Shown: positions 22,746 to 36,000 of the stretch, in pieces
Numbering within the stretch: position 1 is the first letter of the stretch
Layout: each line of letters starts with the position of its first letter
Source of the DNA: Thozetella sp. PMI_491
Taxonomy: Eukaryota > Ascomycota > Sordariomycetes > Chaetosphaeriales > Chaetosphaeriaceae
Assembly: GCA_021432635.1 (NCBI GenBank)
Contig: MU270081.1
Location: forward strand, 140,942-204,941
Length of the DNA stretch: 64,000 nt
Reading direction: 5' to 3'
Notes under the pieces: model-generated
What the model was told of the DNA's origin: nothing
What the model saw: only the letters and a program-made list of their open reading frames with translations
Database searches by the model: none
Made by a program: the position numbers and the translations under genes

Positions 22746-24042
22746 CCTTAAATTCGTTGCGACGCCGCTCCCCCCCACTTCAACCACTTCAACCACCGAC
22801 CGCCGGCCACGATGAGCCCACCCCATCAGCAACGTGCTACGTAAATCTATTCTCAAGAGAATGACGTTTCGGCTGGTGCAGGGAAGTGGGAGCTCCGGCG
22901 CCTTCCCCTTTTGCCCCCGCCTTCCGACGCAGATGCACCCCTCCTCCTGACCCCAGAAATGCCGGCTCTAGGCGTTTCGACGTGGCGTGTCAACTACCGA
23001 CGCCGTCGGAGGAAACGCCCAACGCGGGCACAACGGTCGTGCTTCGGAAGTTTCCCACTCCCCATAGTAATCCAGCCAACGACACTGGTCGGTGGGATAC
23101 GCCACATGCTCCCGCCTGCTTGCGTCCCAAACCATCCATTGCTGCCCCGCGGGCTGCCATGGAACCCCTTCGCGTCCAGGTTCTTGGGACCCCAGGGAGG
23201 CTGCAGGTGTGGTGGAAATGGCGGGCCAGGTTCTTGACTAACAGATTCGCAAGTACCTCGAGACAGCAGGAGGGCGCGGGACGGCCGGCCGTCTGATCGG
23301 CTCGGATTCTCCAGGAGCAATGCGGGAGCCTTGCCACTATGGGTACCGATCAGCCGGATGACGATGGTGGAGCGTAGAGGAGGGGGAAACATTGGCGCCC
23401 CTACTCCGTGCTAGCAAGCCTGGCAAGCCTAGTGATTGCACCTGCATCACACCACCAAGGCTGCCCGAGCAAGCCAGGGTCAACATGCGTGTTGCTGTAT
23501 TACCTTCGGCCCTGTCCCTGTTGCACATGCTGCCGGCGACACCCCCATTCTGGGCAACTTGGTGGGCGGCGATCGGTGAGTTGCGAGGTCGACTTGCCTA
23601 TTCCAGATGGCCGGCCACGAGAGCCACGTTCTCATCGATCAACTTTGACTTGTGGAAAATAAGAGCCAAGCGATGCTTCCCTACATCCCGCGCTTCATCG
23701 ATCCCACCCCCGGTCGATGTCATACCATCCTTGCTAGAGGATCCTTTCGTGACGACTGCACATTCTCGGTAAGACGGGGATTCTCTCACCGGGAGGCGCT
23801 GCGAAGCCGGAGTACGCTCCGGTGGCCCACATTGCCCAGTTCTCCCAGTTCCTCCGTGCAGGTCTCGTGCATACGTGGTGCTCGAGCCATATTCGTGTCT
23901 CGTGTTGTAACACGCAGCTGTTGCTCTCGTAGAGGTCCTATACTTCATTTCAACCTACAGATCCCACCTTGCTCCTCCACTCTCTCTATCGGTCTCTACG
24001 GATTATTGGCCCTACGCTTTGCCTCTCGTGTAACCGCCTGTC

Positions 24043-27000
24043 ATGTCGCTTCCTGCACTGAGCACAAGATTCCCTCCCCTAGACACGCGGCTGGTGAACC
24101 GAGCAGCCAAAGGGGGTACAGACCACGGTGAAAGCACTTATGAGACTGCCTCTAGGTCTACTTTCATAGTCCAGCTGTTGCCGACGCGCGAGGATACATC
24201 GCAGTCCAGCCACGAGAGGATACTACAGGCGTTCGCCAGCTGGGTCATCGAGTTCACAGGGGAAGAAGAAGTTATCTACGAGTTCAGCATATGCGATTCC
24301 TCGGAAGTGGCCGCGAGTAATATAAAGATCGGCACTGTGCAGGCTACCGCGCAAGATGCTCCACGCAACAGTGCATGCCTAGCCGCCGACCTCAGATTTC
24401 CACAACTATGCAACATCGTCACCACTGAAACGGGAAATGGTGACACTGACTTCGGCCTGGTCATCGACTTCGGAGACACCAAGCCTGTCGTTTCTGAGAG
24501 GCTGCGCTCCAAGGTGGGTAACGTACATGCCGGTATAAGCTTCACCACTGACACGCTTCCCAATAGCCGTTCGTAGCCTGCTTCACCCCTTGCTATATCG
24601 AGGTGATCTTCAGCTCCACGCTGCTTCCTCAGGCCTTAGCTACATCTGTTGGTGCGGCCCTTGCCGACCGCCTGGCTGGGGCCGCCGGTTGCCAGTCAGT
24701 CGGCTTGCGACCCGAGCCGTCGGTTCTCAACTATCCCCCGCAGATGGACCCGCCTGCCTGGGAGCATGGTCCGGGGATCGTGAGCGCCGCCTCTCCGCAG
24801 GAGCTCCTGCATTCGGCCTTCTTGCGGCGGGCCAATGAGCACCCGGACCACATCGCCGTGGAGTATCTGAGTGATATGTCGTCGCCCAGCTCCACTTATT
24901 CCTATGGCGAGCTAGAGAAGCTCTCGTCCGCGCTGGCGCGCGAGATTTTGTGCGTCCTTGGCTCCGTCGATTCCAAGAACCAGAGAGTCGTGCCTGTATT
25001 CCTCTCTACGTCTCCGGAGCTGTACATCGCCTGGCTGGCTGTGCTGAAAGCTGGGTGTATATTTTGCCCCCTACCGGTGGAGGCACCCCCCGACTTTTTG
25101 TCCGGTATCCTGGAGGAGACTTCTGCAGGTCTGATCCTCGGCCATGGCAGACCAGCTGGCGCTGTGAAAGCTTGTCTCTTGCCAAGGGCCCTCAGGTGGA
25201 TCGACGTCCATGGGTTCATTGTTGAGGGCCCGACGGTACGTGACATCGCTCTTCCATCGCCGGACCCAAAAAGCATCGCCTATGTGTTTTACACTAGTGG
25301 GTCAACTGGAAGGCCCAAAGGCGTTGCGATCTCGCACCACTCCGCCGCATGCTCCATAGCGTCCCACATCGTCGCGGTGCCACATGTGTTGGAGCACAGA
25401 GGCACCCTGCGCTGGTTCCAGTTCGCGGCGCCCACATTCGACCCATCTGTGATGGAGATCTTTGTGTCGCTCTCGACAGGGATGACCCTCTGCGGATGCA
25501 AGAGGCAGCTGGCCCTGACGGACCCAGAGGCGGCCATCGGCAAGCTCCGAGCCAGCATCATGATGGCCACCCCCAGCATGGCCGCGCTTCTACGGCCCGA
25601 TCGCGTACCGACACTCAAGTACCTCTGGACAATGGGAGAGACGCTAGGCCGCACTGTAATCGAAAGCTTCGCTTTCGACTCTCGGGGGCGGGAGAACAAG
25701 CCTGGCACGGCACTTGTAAACGCATATGGCCCTACGGAGGGGTCCATAAACTGCACCCTGCATAATAGCGTTTCCTCCCAGCAACGGGGCTCTGTCATTG
25801 GCCACGCACTGCCGACGTGCTCCATGTTCGTCCTAGACGTTAGTAGTTCGAGTCAGTCCCCAGTGCCTGTACCGCTGGGGTTCCCTGGAGAGCTGGCGAT
25901 CGGTGGGCCACAAGTGAGTGCTGGGTACCTCAACAGGCCTGAGCACACCGCAGCCGCCTTCGTGGAAAGCAAGGAATTCGGCCGTCTGTATCGTACTGGC
26001 GACAAGGCCCGCATCGTTCAGGAGCGCGATGGGTGCCTCGTCGTCGACTTCTTGGGTCGCATCACTACAGATCAGGTGAAGCTTTCTGGGCGGAGAGTCG
26101 ACCTGGGGGATATCGAGGCGGCCATAGCGAGCCACCTCGTCCATGACGCTGCCGCCATAGTGCAATCCGACTCTGCGGTACCCGGTGAATCATCCGGCAG
26201 CGAGCAGGTTGTCATCTTCCTCGTTCCCCACCAACCGTACGACGCCGGGTCCGTTCTCGACCTCTGCGCCCAGAATGCGGAGCGCTTGCTTCAGCCTTAC
26301 ATGCGGCCGTCCAGGTATTATGTTCTAGATACTCTACCCCGGTCAACTAGCGGCAAACTAAACCGCAAGGCACTGAAGGCTCTACTGGCCTCCGATGACT
26401 TGAAGCCATTGCTGCCCTCCCTGAGCGTCGATCAAACCAAGGCTACCAGTGCAGGCGACGAGCGGACCGATGCAATCCGTCAGGTCCTCGCGGATGTGAC
26501 TCGTATTTCGCCGGCCAAGATTTCGCCCTCGGCGGTTCTCCTCTCCATCGGATTCGACAGTCTGCGGGCGGTCCAGTTCCTCCAAAGGTGCCGTGAACTA
26601 GGCTTTGGAGAGATCTCGATCACAGATGCACTTAATTCAAGAACATTGCAGGATCTGGTAGCCTGCATTTACCAGCAACATGGTGAAACCACGGAGGTGG
26701 TTGACGAGGGAGACTTCTCGACCCTCGCCAATAGATTTGCTTCTCAGCACCTCGCAACATGTTCTGAGGCTCTGGAAGTATCTCCCTCGGACATCGAATC
26801 TGTCCTGCCAACAACGGCCACCCAAGCGGGAATGTTGGCAAGCTTCCTACGGAGCCTTGACGCTGACGAGGGCAGCAGCCAGTCTGCCAAGAGCTACATC
26901 AACCACTCTGTCTACACCATTGCCGCGGGTCACCACCCTGACGACGTCTGCCGGGCATGGACGAGCGTGATTCGCCGCCATCCTATGTCACGAACCGTGT

Positions 27001-30000
27001 TCGTGCAGGTTGACGATGCCCTTACTCCTTTCGCGCAATGCCTAATATCCGCAGCTACCCCCCTTGCCGAGGTCACCTGCAACGTTTACACATGTCTCTC
27101 CGACGCCGAGTTCGACGCTGCCGTCTACAAAGCGACCGAGAAGGCATCCTCCCAGATCAGACTAGAGCACCCACCGGTCCGTCTAAGTGTAATTCACTCT
27201 TCTAGCCGGAGCACCATTGTGCTCAGTATGTTCCACGGTGTCTTCGACGGGGGTTCGCTTCAGTTGCTACTCGAGGATGTCGGCAGAGAGTACCAAGGGC
27301 TGCTGCCACTCTCTCGCCCAGGCATCGACGTCGCTGTCGCGAGGCACTTCACTTCAGATCGCGTGGCGGCGACCCAGTACTGGCTTTCCTCACTCGAGGG
27401 TAACACCTCGACACCCTTTCCCAACCTTCGCACCTCCGTGCCGGAGCTCAGCCACAGAGTCTGCAGGACCTCTTCTGTCCAATCCGACCTGACGTTGGAT
27501 GCCATACGATCTTCCGCAGCAGCACTCCAATGCTCGCCCCTGGCCATGCTCCACACTGCATGGTCTCTCATCTTATTCAGCTACACTGGGTGTCCTGCCG
27601 ACGTAACGTTCGGGAGCGTTATATCGGATCGCTTCTCGGCGGAACTGGCTGGCTGTTCTGGCCCGACCTTCACCACTGTCCCTATACGCGTCAACTTGGG
27701 CACTGGCGAGCAGCAATCAAGCGTGGACGTCGCCCGAAGCCTGACTACGTTACAATCGGCGGCGCTGGGATATCTTCACACGCCACTGTCGTCTGTCCTT
27801 GGCGAAGACGGCCGGCTGCCGTACGACACACTCTTTGCCTTCCAGGAATTTCCTCAAGGGTCGGGTGGTGGTCAAGAGATGTACTCCATGGTAAAATTTC
27901 CCGCAATGATCAATGATTTTGCCGTCATGGTCGAAATCTGGCCGACGCAGAGCGGCAACCTCGAGCTCAAGGCCACGTATGACTATAGCCTCCTCGACGA
28001 GACTGCCGCCCTGACGATGCTAGAGCAGCTCAACAAGAGCCTATCAAATATCATCAATCGACCGGATTTGCCATTCTCTGATGGACAGTTTGCATTCCCA
28101 AGACATATGTTATCTGAAGCTGGGCACCCCAGGGCAGTTTTGTCGTCAGAACCCTTATTGCTTCACTCCCCCTTCGAGCAATACGCGGCCAGAAGCCCTG
28201 ACAAATTAGCACTTCTATTCATATCAGACCTCCACGAAGACGCAGAGGCCAGTCAGATGACTTTTGGCGAGCTCAACCAAAGGGCTGACCAAGTCGCCGT
28301 GTACTTGCGTGCACTCCTAAACGCGTCTCCTGACGCAGAAGACCGAGTCATTCCGATTTGCATGGTGAAATGCCCCGATTTATACGTGGCCATCCTGGGG
28401 ATATTGAAGGCAGGGGCTGCGTGGTGCCCCATTGACCCAGCTTTTCCCCCTGCCCGCCAGAACCATCTCATCGAGAGAACTGGTTCGAAGATAGTCTTGG
28501 TTTCCTCTTCGACCTCGTTTCCGAGTGCGGAAGCCATCCCCGCCGGAGTCGACATAGTTGACTTTATCACTCAGCCTTGGGCGCAGGGCGCTGGAAACCA
28601 CGTGGTCCAGACAGACCCGTGTCAGCCTCGAGAAGAAGACCTTGCGTATCTCATTTTCACGAGTGGTACTACTGGCCCTCCCAAGGGCGTCCCGGTAAGC
28701 CATCGTGCTGCCTCATCGGCCATGCGAGCGCTGGAAGAGAGCATCCCCGGAACCTCGACTTGCGAGCCAGTGCGGTGCATGCAATTCTCCCAATATACCT
28801 TCGATGTATTCGTACAGGATCTCTTCTACACATGGAGAGTAGGAGGCACGGTCGTTTCCGCTTCTCACGACATCGTGGTCGGCGCCTTCGCGGAACTTGC
28901 TAATCGTACCAAGGCGACGCACGCCCACTTGACTCCCGCTTTTGGCGCCTCCATTCGGCGCAGCGATCTACACACCCTTCAGGTCATCACCATGATAGGA
29001 GAGAAGCTCCCTCAGCGGGTCGCAGACGACTGGGGCGCAGAAATGCGTGCCTTCAATACTTACGGGCCTGCTGAGGCTGCCGTTGTGTCCACAGTGCAGC
29101 AGTTTGGCAGTGTGCAGGAGTCCGTCCGGAGCTCCAACATCGGCCGACCCTTACGTTCTGTTCAAGCATATGTCATGCGGAGCGGGAAGCCGGTGTTGAA
29201 GAACGGCGTGGGAGAGCTCGTCCTCGCAGGCATCCAACTCGCACGTGGGTATTGGGGGGACCCGGCGATCACTAGCAAGAAGTTCGTCTGGAACGACTTT
29301 GCTCAGGCCGTTGTCTACCACACAGGTGATATTGTTCGGCAGCTGGCGGATGGATCATTCGATTTCGTCGGACGCGACGACGACCTCGTCAAGATCAATG
29401 GCATGCGCGTGGAGCTGAGCGAGATCGCAGCGACGTGCTGCGACTGCAGCGAGTTCGTCGACCAGGCTGAGGTCATGTACACGCCGTTATCCGGCTCGAC
29501 GGAGAACTCTGTTGTGTGCTTCTTTGGAGCAGCGAAGCTCGGAAGCGATGCACATGAAGCTGGCTCTGTTCTTGTGGGTGAGGACGTCCAAGAAATCACC
29601 CATCACGCTCGCTTGTGGGCCCAGGCGCGCCTCCCCAAGCACATGCTGCCCGACCTCTTCATCTTCCTCAACACAATCCCCCGGACGCCGTCGGCGAAGG
29701 TCGACCGCAAGGCCCTTCTTGCCCTCCTCAAGTTCATCGACACGAGCAAGATAAGACAGGACGAGATTAAGCAGCAAGTGGTGGATGCCGGCTGGATAGC
29801 CGAGCACTCGTCCCTCTTAGCTATCCTGCGATCTGTTGCAAAGTTCCCGGGCAACCAGATTGGGCCAGCCACCGCCCTCTCTGATTTAGGAGTTGACTCG
29901 ATCGGCGCGATCACGCTAAGCTCGAAGTTGAAGAAGGAAAGCCACACCGTATCTGTCCTCGACGTTCTCAGGTGCAAATATGTGGGAGAGATTGTGGCGT

Positions 30001-33000
30001 TGCTATCTCGTAGCCGGCAGAACGGGCATGTAGAGGAGGTATGGAAGCATCAGCTATCGCTCTTCGATGCCTCATGGCGCCCTTCGGTCTGCGCGGCACT
30101 TAAGACGTCAGACTTTACACTCGCACCGAGCACCATCATGCAGGAGGGTGTTTTGACCGAGACCCTTAGGGAACCACTCTCTTATTGGGGAAATTACTTC
30201 TTCACGCTATCGAACTCGGTGGACTTGAAGCGACTCCAAGGGGCATGGCGAAAAGTGATCACGAACACGGAGGCACTTCGAGCCAGCTTTCTGCCGATAG
30301 CCTCTCTTCACAACGGATCTCTGGACGGCCAGCGGACGAAACCGACCTTCCTTCAAATCATCCGCCCCGAGTTTGAACTTCCATGGTTAGAAGAAACATC
30401 AGATTCGGAAGACAGAGTGGCTTTGGCATGGCATGTGTTCGAGAAGACCGCCCGCGAGCACCACGCTCAAGGGCTGTCTGCACCGCCGTGGAAGGTGACA
30501 TTACTGAATACGCCCAGCAAAACAACAATGCTCGTAACTATGCATCACTCGATATATGATGCAGACTCGGTCGAATACCTGCTGCATGACGTGGCCACTG
30601 CATATGAGGAGCGCACACCCATTGGCCCCCGATGCCAGCTGAGCGAGGCCATTGCTAGAGCTAACCTCATCGACGTCGAAGATGGGTCACGAGAATTCTG
30701 GAAAACGGCCCTTCAGCCATTCGTAGAGGACGAAGAGAATAAGGCGGGTTTCATGACCCGGGCAGGTTCGGCACACCGAACGGAGGAGCTGCAGCTCAGC
30801 CTCTCTCTGTCGAGGCTCCGGCTGGCGGCGAAGGAAATGGGCGTATCTTCGATCAACTCCCTGTTTCGCGTCGTTTGGGGGTCGATGCTGGCGGAGCTGG
30901 CGGAGACGTCGCAGTTCCTCTTCGCGGAGATTCGATCTGACCGGGTTGTCGACGCAAGGCTGGCCGGCGCGATCGCGCCGCTAGTATCGACGCTCCCGGT
31001 GCCTTTTGTTTCCGAGGGCACTCCGAGGGAGCAAATCACTCGACAAGACAAGCTTCTCAGGGATTCCCTCCAGCACCGACAAATTCGACCGGGAACTGTG
31101 CGAGGGCTGATACGAAAGCCACCCTCAGAGCCTCTCTACCCTGCTGTCCTCGTATTCCACCCAGAGCAGTCTAGTAAGGGCGACGAGAGCCATGCGCTCT
31201 GGGAGGCGGGCAAGGAGGCCTTCGACATTGCCGTAGAGCATCCTCTCGCCCTCAATGTGTTCGAGAAGGCACACGACTCAATTCTTCTACGCCTGTCGGT
31301 GGACGCCAAGATGATGACTGCCATGTCGCAGCAATGTTTCCTGCACGAGCTCGACGCTCTCCTCACCAGTATGCTACAGCAACCGGGTGCACCGTCGCTG
31401 CTTCATCTTACCGAAGTGTTTCCGTCACAGCTTCGATCTATCAGCTCACCAAACCCGAAAACGAACTGCCCGGCAGAATGGCAACCGACGCACTGGGTCG
31501 AACGCTGGGCCAAGGAGCATCCAGATTGGATCGCCGCCGAGATTGCGCAGGAAGTGGGATTGGACGACATCGAGACGACTTCTTGGACGTATGGTCAGCT
31601 CAATGCGGAGGCCAACCGTATCTCGTCGTGGATCCACAGCCAGCAGGTTCGTTCTTCGGCCATTGGCCTCTGCCTGGAGCGGGATCTCCTCTCCCTGGCC
31701 ATCATTCTAGGCATCATGAAATCCGGCAACACCTATATTCCCATCGAGGAGGGGCTTCCACTCGAGCGCAAGGCTTTCCTCCTCGAAGACTCGGGAGCGG
31801 CCCTGATGTTCACGAGCCCCGGTCTCTTCGAGTACGATACGGACCGCACGAAGGCTCGGGTCATCGACGTCACAGATTCATGTTTCATTGCCTCCGTCCG
31901 GAACATGGACTCGAGCGACCCAGAGGACCAAGGGGATTTGTCTGATGACGTGTATCTTCTCTACACTTCGGGCTCGACAGGCAAGCCGAAGGGCGTACGC
32001 GTCAACCGCCGAAACCTGAGCTCGTTCCTCGAGGCACAAACGGGGCTGATTTGCCGCGAAGCGGCTGCAACGCGGGAGCTAGGCGGGAGAGGAAAGTATC
32101 TCTGCCTTGCGAGCCGGGCTTTCGACGTGCACATAGGCGAGATGTTCCTAGCTTGGCGGTACGGACTCGCCGCTGTGACCGGCCCGCGACTGCTTCTTCT
32201 CGACAACCTGCCGCTCTGTCTCCGAGCCTTGCGTATAACACACGCGAGCTTCGTCCCCTCTTTGCTAGACCAGACCGGACTGACACCGGCTGACACTCCG
32301 GACCTGGTGTATCTCGGCGTCGGTGGCGAGAAGATGACACCCCGCACGCAAGATATCTGGTCGTCAAGCACACGCGTGAACCTAGTCAACGCCTACGGAC
32401 CGACGGAGGTGACGGTCGGTTGCTGTTCGGGCCGCGTCTATCCCAACTCGGACCCCCGCAATATCGGCAAGCCGCTCGGCGACTCTGTCGCCCACGTCTA
32501 CATCCCTGGCACCGAGATCCACGTCAAGCGCGGGATGCCAGGCGAGCTCGCCTTCACCGGCAGCCTCGTCGCGACGGGCTACCACAACCGGCCGGACGCG
32601 CAGGGATTCGTTGTCGACCACGCCGGAGAGCGCATGTACCGCACAGGAGACATCGTATGCATGGCTCCGGACGGGTCCATCATCTTCATGGGACGCAAGG
32701 ACGACCAGGTCAAGGTCCGCGGCCAGCGGCTAGAGCTCAGCGAGATCTCTGAGGCCGTGCGAGGGGCGTCGCCCGATCCTATCGATGTCGCAACGCTGCT
32801 CTTGCAGCACCCGCACATCTCCCGGCCGCAGCTCATCTCGTTCGTAGCTTACGCGGGACAGAAGAAGCAGACCGACCTCTTCTTCCTTCCGGAGGAATTT
32901 GAGAGGCTCGGCTCGCGCCTCCAGAAGGTCTGCCAGAAGGTGCTGCCCGCGTACATGGTACCCGATTTATTGATTCCAGTCTCCCACATCCCTCTCACCC

Positions 33001-36000
33001 AGACATCTGCCAAGGCAGACAACAAGCTTCTAAAATCCCTCTTCCAGTCGATCCCTTCGAATCAACTCTTCCGCGAGGAACCGGCAGAAGCAGAAGAGGT
33101 CGTGAGAGCGCTGTCAGCTGCAGAGAAACAGGTGGTGGAGATTATCCAGGGGGAGACGTCTAACGTGGATCCCCTGGCTATCAAGCCCACAACCTCCATC
33201 TTCAACCTCGGCATTGACAGCCTTCGAGCGATCAACGTCTCGGTCAAGCTGAAGAATGCCGGGTTTGAGTGCTCCGTCGCAAGCGTTCTCCAGAATCCAA
33301 CCATTGAGAGGCTTGCCGCGTTCCGAAGAGGCTCACCTCGTGCTCAGGAAGTGTCGAAGGAACTAAATGCGGTTAGATGTGATCTCGAGAGCCTCAATTC
33401 TCGAGTTCGAAACGAGTTATCGCAGCGAGGGACGATACCTGATGCCAATATTGTCGCCGTGCGCCCATGCTTACCCCTTCAGGAGGCCCTTGTCGCCCAT
33501 TCGATCGCAAACAGGTCGGACGGCGAGAGCAACTACATCAACCACATCGTGTTCCGTGTAGCTCCTGATATCGAGCCTGCCGCCCTCCTTCGCGCATGGG
33601 ATGTGGTCATTCGCACCCACGATATCTTGCGGACTACGTTCTGCTGCTTGAAGCGCGACATTGTCCAGGTTGTACTCCGTGCAGAGGCCTATGCACAACC
33701 ATACACCCGCTTAGAGACGGCACACAGCCTACTCGACGGCGCCGTCAAAGCCCTCCGCCCCATCCTAGCCAATGATATCCTGAAATCGCTCGAGGTCGTG
33801 CCTCCCCTCAGGCTCACCGCTGCGACTTCAGAAAGCGACAGCTGGTTGCTGATGCTCTCCATTCATCACTCTCTATATGATATGGAGACACTTGGAATGC
33901 TCGTGAAAGATGTCCAGGTTGTGTACTTACTGGAAACCATCCCCTCGCGGCCGTCTACTCAGCCTCTTTTCGAGCATCTTGCCCTCTCCAAGAAACACTC
34001 AGGGAAGGCAAATGAGCACTGGACCTCGGTCTTCCACGACTGGACGCAAACGCCTCTACCTATCCTCCAACCCGGAGCGCTTACCAAAGAGGCCACCCGT
34101 GTCTTCAGTGGGACCCTGACAAATCTCGAGGCTCTGTGTTCAAGTTCCGGCTTCACTCTGGCTGCTCTTATGCAAGGGATCTATGGCTACGCCCTCGCAC
34201 AAGCCCGGTTGACCGACGACGTCGTCTTCGGCACGGTGTTGTCTGGGCGGTCGACAGAAGTCATCGGCGTCGAAAGCATGATGGTCCCCTGCATCACCAC
34301 CATACCACATCGTGTAAATTTAAGCTCCTCCGGGGAGTCACTCTCAGAGCTAGTCTGCGACTCTCAGAAGCAGTATTTCTCTTCGCTTGAGCACCAGTAC
34401 ACGCCGCTGCGCGACATCCAAGCCTGGGTCGGCGCATCCGGCCCGCTCTTCGACACTATCTTCTCGTTCGTCCGAACCTCCAGCAGCTCGACTGACATAC
34501 AGAGCCAGGAATTAATGGCTCTTGTCGAGGATGATATGTCTCTAGAGTATTCTCTCGCTGTCGAATGTGAAGCGAATTCTGCCACCGACGAGGTCGTACT
34601 CCGCGGACGAGCTATCTCGACGTGTGACTCTCTTGCCGAGATGGAGACAGTCCTTGAGCAGGTAGAAATGCTCGTCAGTGCTGTTCTGCGGGGCGATTCA
34701 ACGAAAGTTGCCTCCTTCGGTACACCTGCTGCGCCGGTGCAAGGAGACACAAGAAAACAAGAGTATGACGAAAGTACCTGGACAGGTCTGGAGTCTCAGG
34801 TGCGAGAGGCCATCATGGCCTTCTCAGACGTCAGCCTAGCTGGAGTCTCCAAGAACACGTCCTTCATCCGCCTAGGTATCGATTCCATCAGTTCCATCCA
34901 GTTTGCTAAGGAGCTCTGGAAGACGGGTCTCGCAGTTTCCTCTGCAGACATCATGAGGAACCCAAGCGTCGGGGCCCTCGCACAGCACATTCAGACTCGG
35001 TTGGACACCCACAGGCACGCACGGGCTGAGAACGCATCAGCATTAAAAATCCCATCTGATGCCAAAGCATGGTCACCGGAGGACCGAATAGTCAGCATTT
35101 ACCCTCTCACACCTCTACAGACTGGCATGATTACCTCTACACTGAGCCTTGACCCCCAGCTCTACTCGCATCACCATGCATTCGACCTGGCAAAGGGAAT
35201 CGACCTAGGTCGCTTGGAGGAATCGTGGAAGAAGTTGTTGCTCACGCACGAAATACTCCGGACCTCATTCCATCCCTCAAAGGAGTCCAGCAGCCACTGG
35301 CTGGGAGCAGTCCATTCGGAGCCTATGTTGAAGTGGGAGACATTCGAGGCCGCCAATGTTCAAGTCGGCCTGCGCCAGCTGGCACAGAGCATTCGATATG
35401 TCGATCACGCCTCTTTCGAAACTCCGCCAGTCAAGGCAACTGTCATTAAGGATGCCTTGCGGACGGTGCTCGTGGTATCTATGCACCATGTCACGTATGA
35501 TGGCGTGTCAGTTAGCTTTCTTTTCGACGACTTGTTGAGCCTCTACATCAGAGAGACAGCACCGGAGCGTCCGCCTTTCTCGAAAGCTGCTGCTGCCATT
35601 TGGAGCTCGGCGCAGGCCTCGACGAGCTTCTGGAGTCGCCAACTGCAAGGCTACAAAAGCTTCGATCTCGCCGCCGACTTGGAGCTGTCGACTCCTCCTG
35701 CGATCGCCGCACATACCCTCGACATCACTAACGACGTTTCAGCCATGATCAATCGGTGCTTGGATCTGGATACTACACTTCAGACCTCAGCTCTCGTGGC
35801 GTTTGGAAAGGCCCTTTGTACCACGCGGGGTGCCCGCGATGTTGTCTTCGGCCAGGTCGTGGCCGGGCGCAACCTTGAGGTGGACGGAGCGGATTTGATA
35901 TCCGGTCCGATGTTCAACACCGTTCCGCTCCGCCTTCGTCTTCCCAGCCTCTCGGAAAGCAACGGTGAATTGCTCAGAAGGATGCAAGATGGCACAAATA

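Larger units (their letters stand above)
21298..24042. other. 2.7-kb divergent promoter region between ABC transporter and NRPS
   Basis: No gene is supported. The middle (about 21850-22700) is AT-richer and contains scattered short direct similarities (for example CCCAGGTGCTTTGGTT near 21977 and CCCAAGTACCTTGGTT near 22462) differing mainly by transitions. This could be a decayed repeat, though the match is short. It holds two exact ATCWGATAA sites and a CCAAT box (separate entries). Confidence 0.55.
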
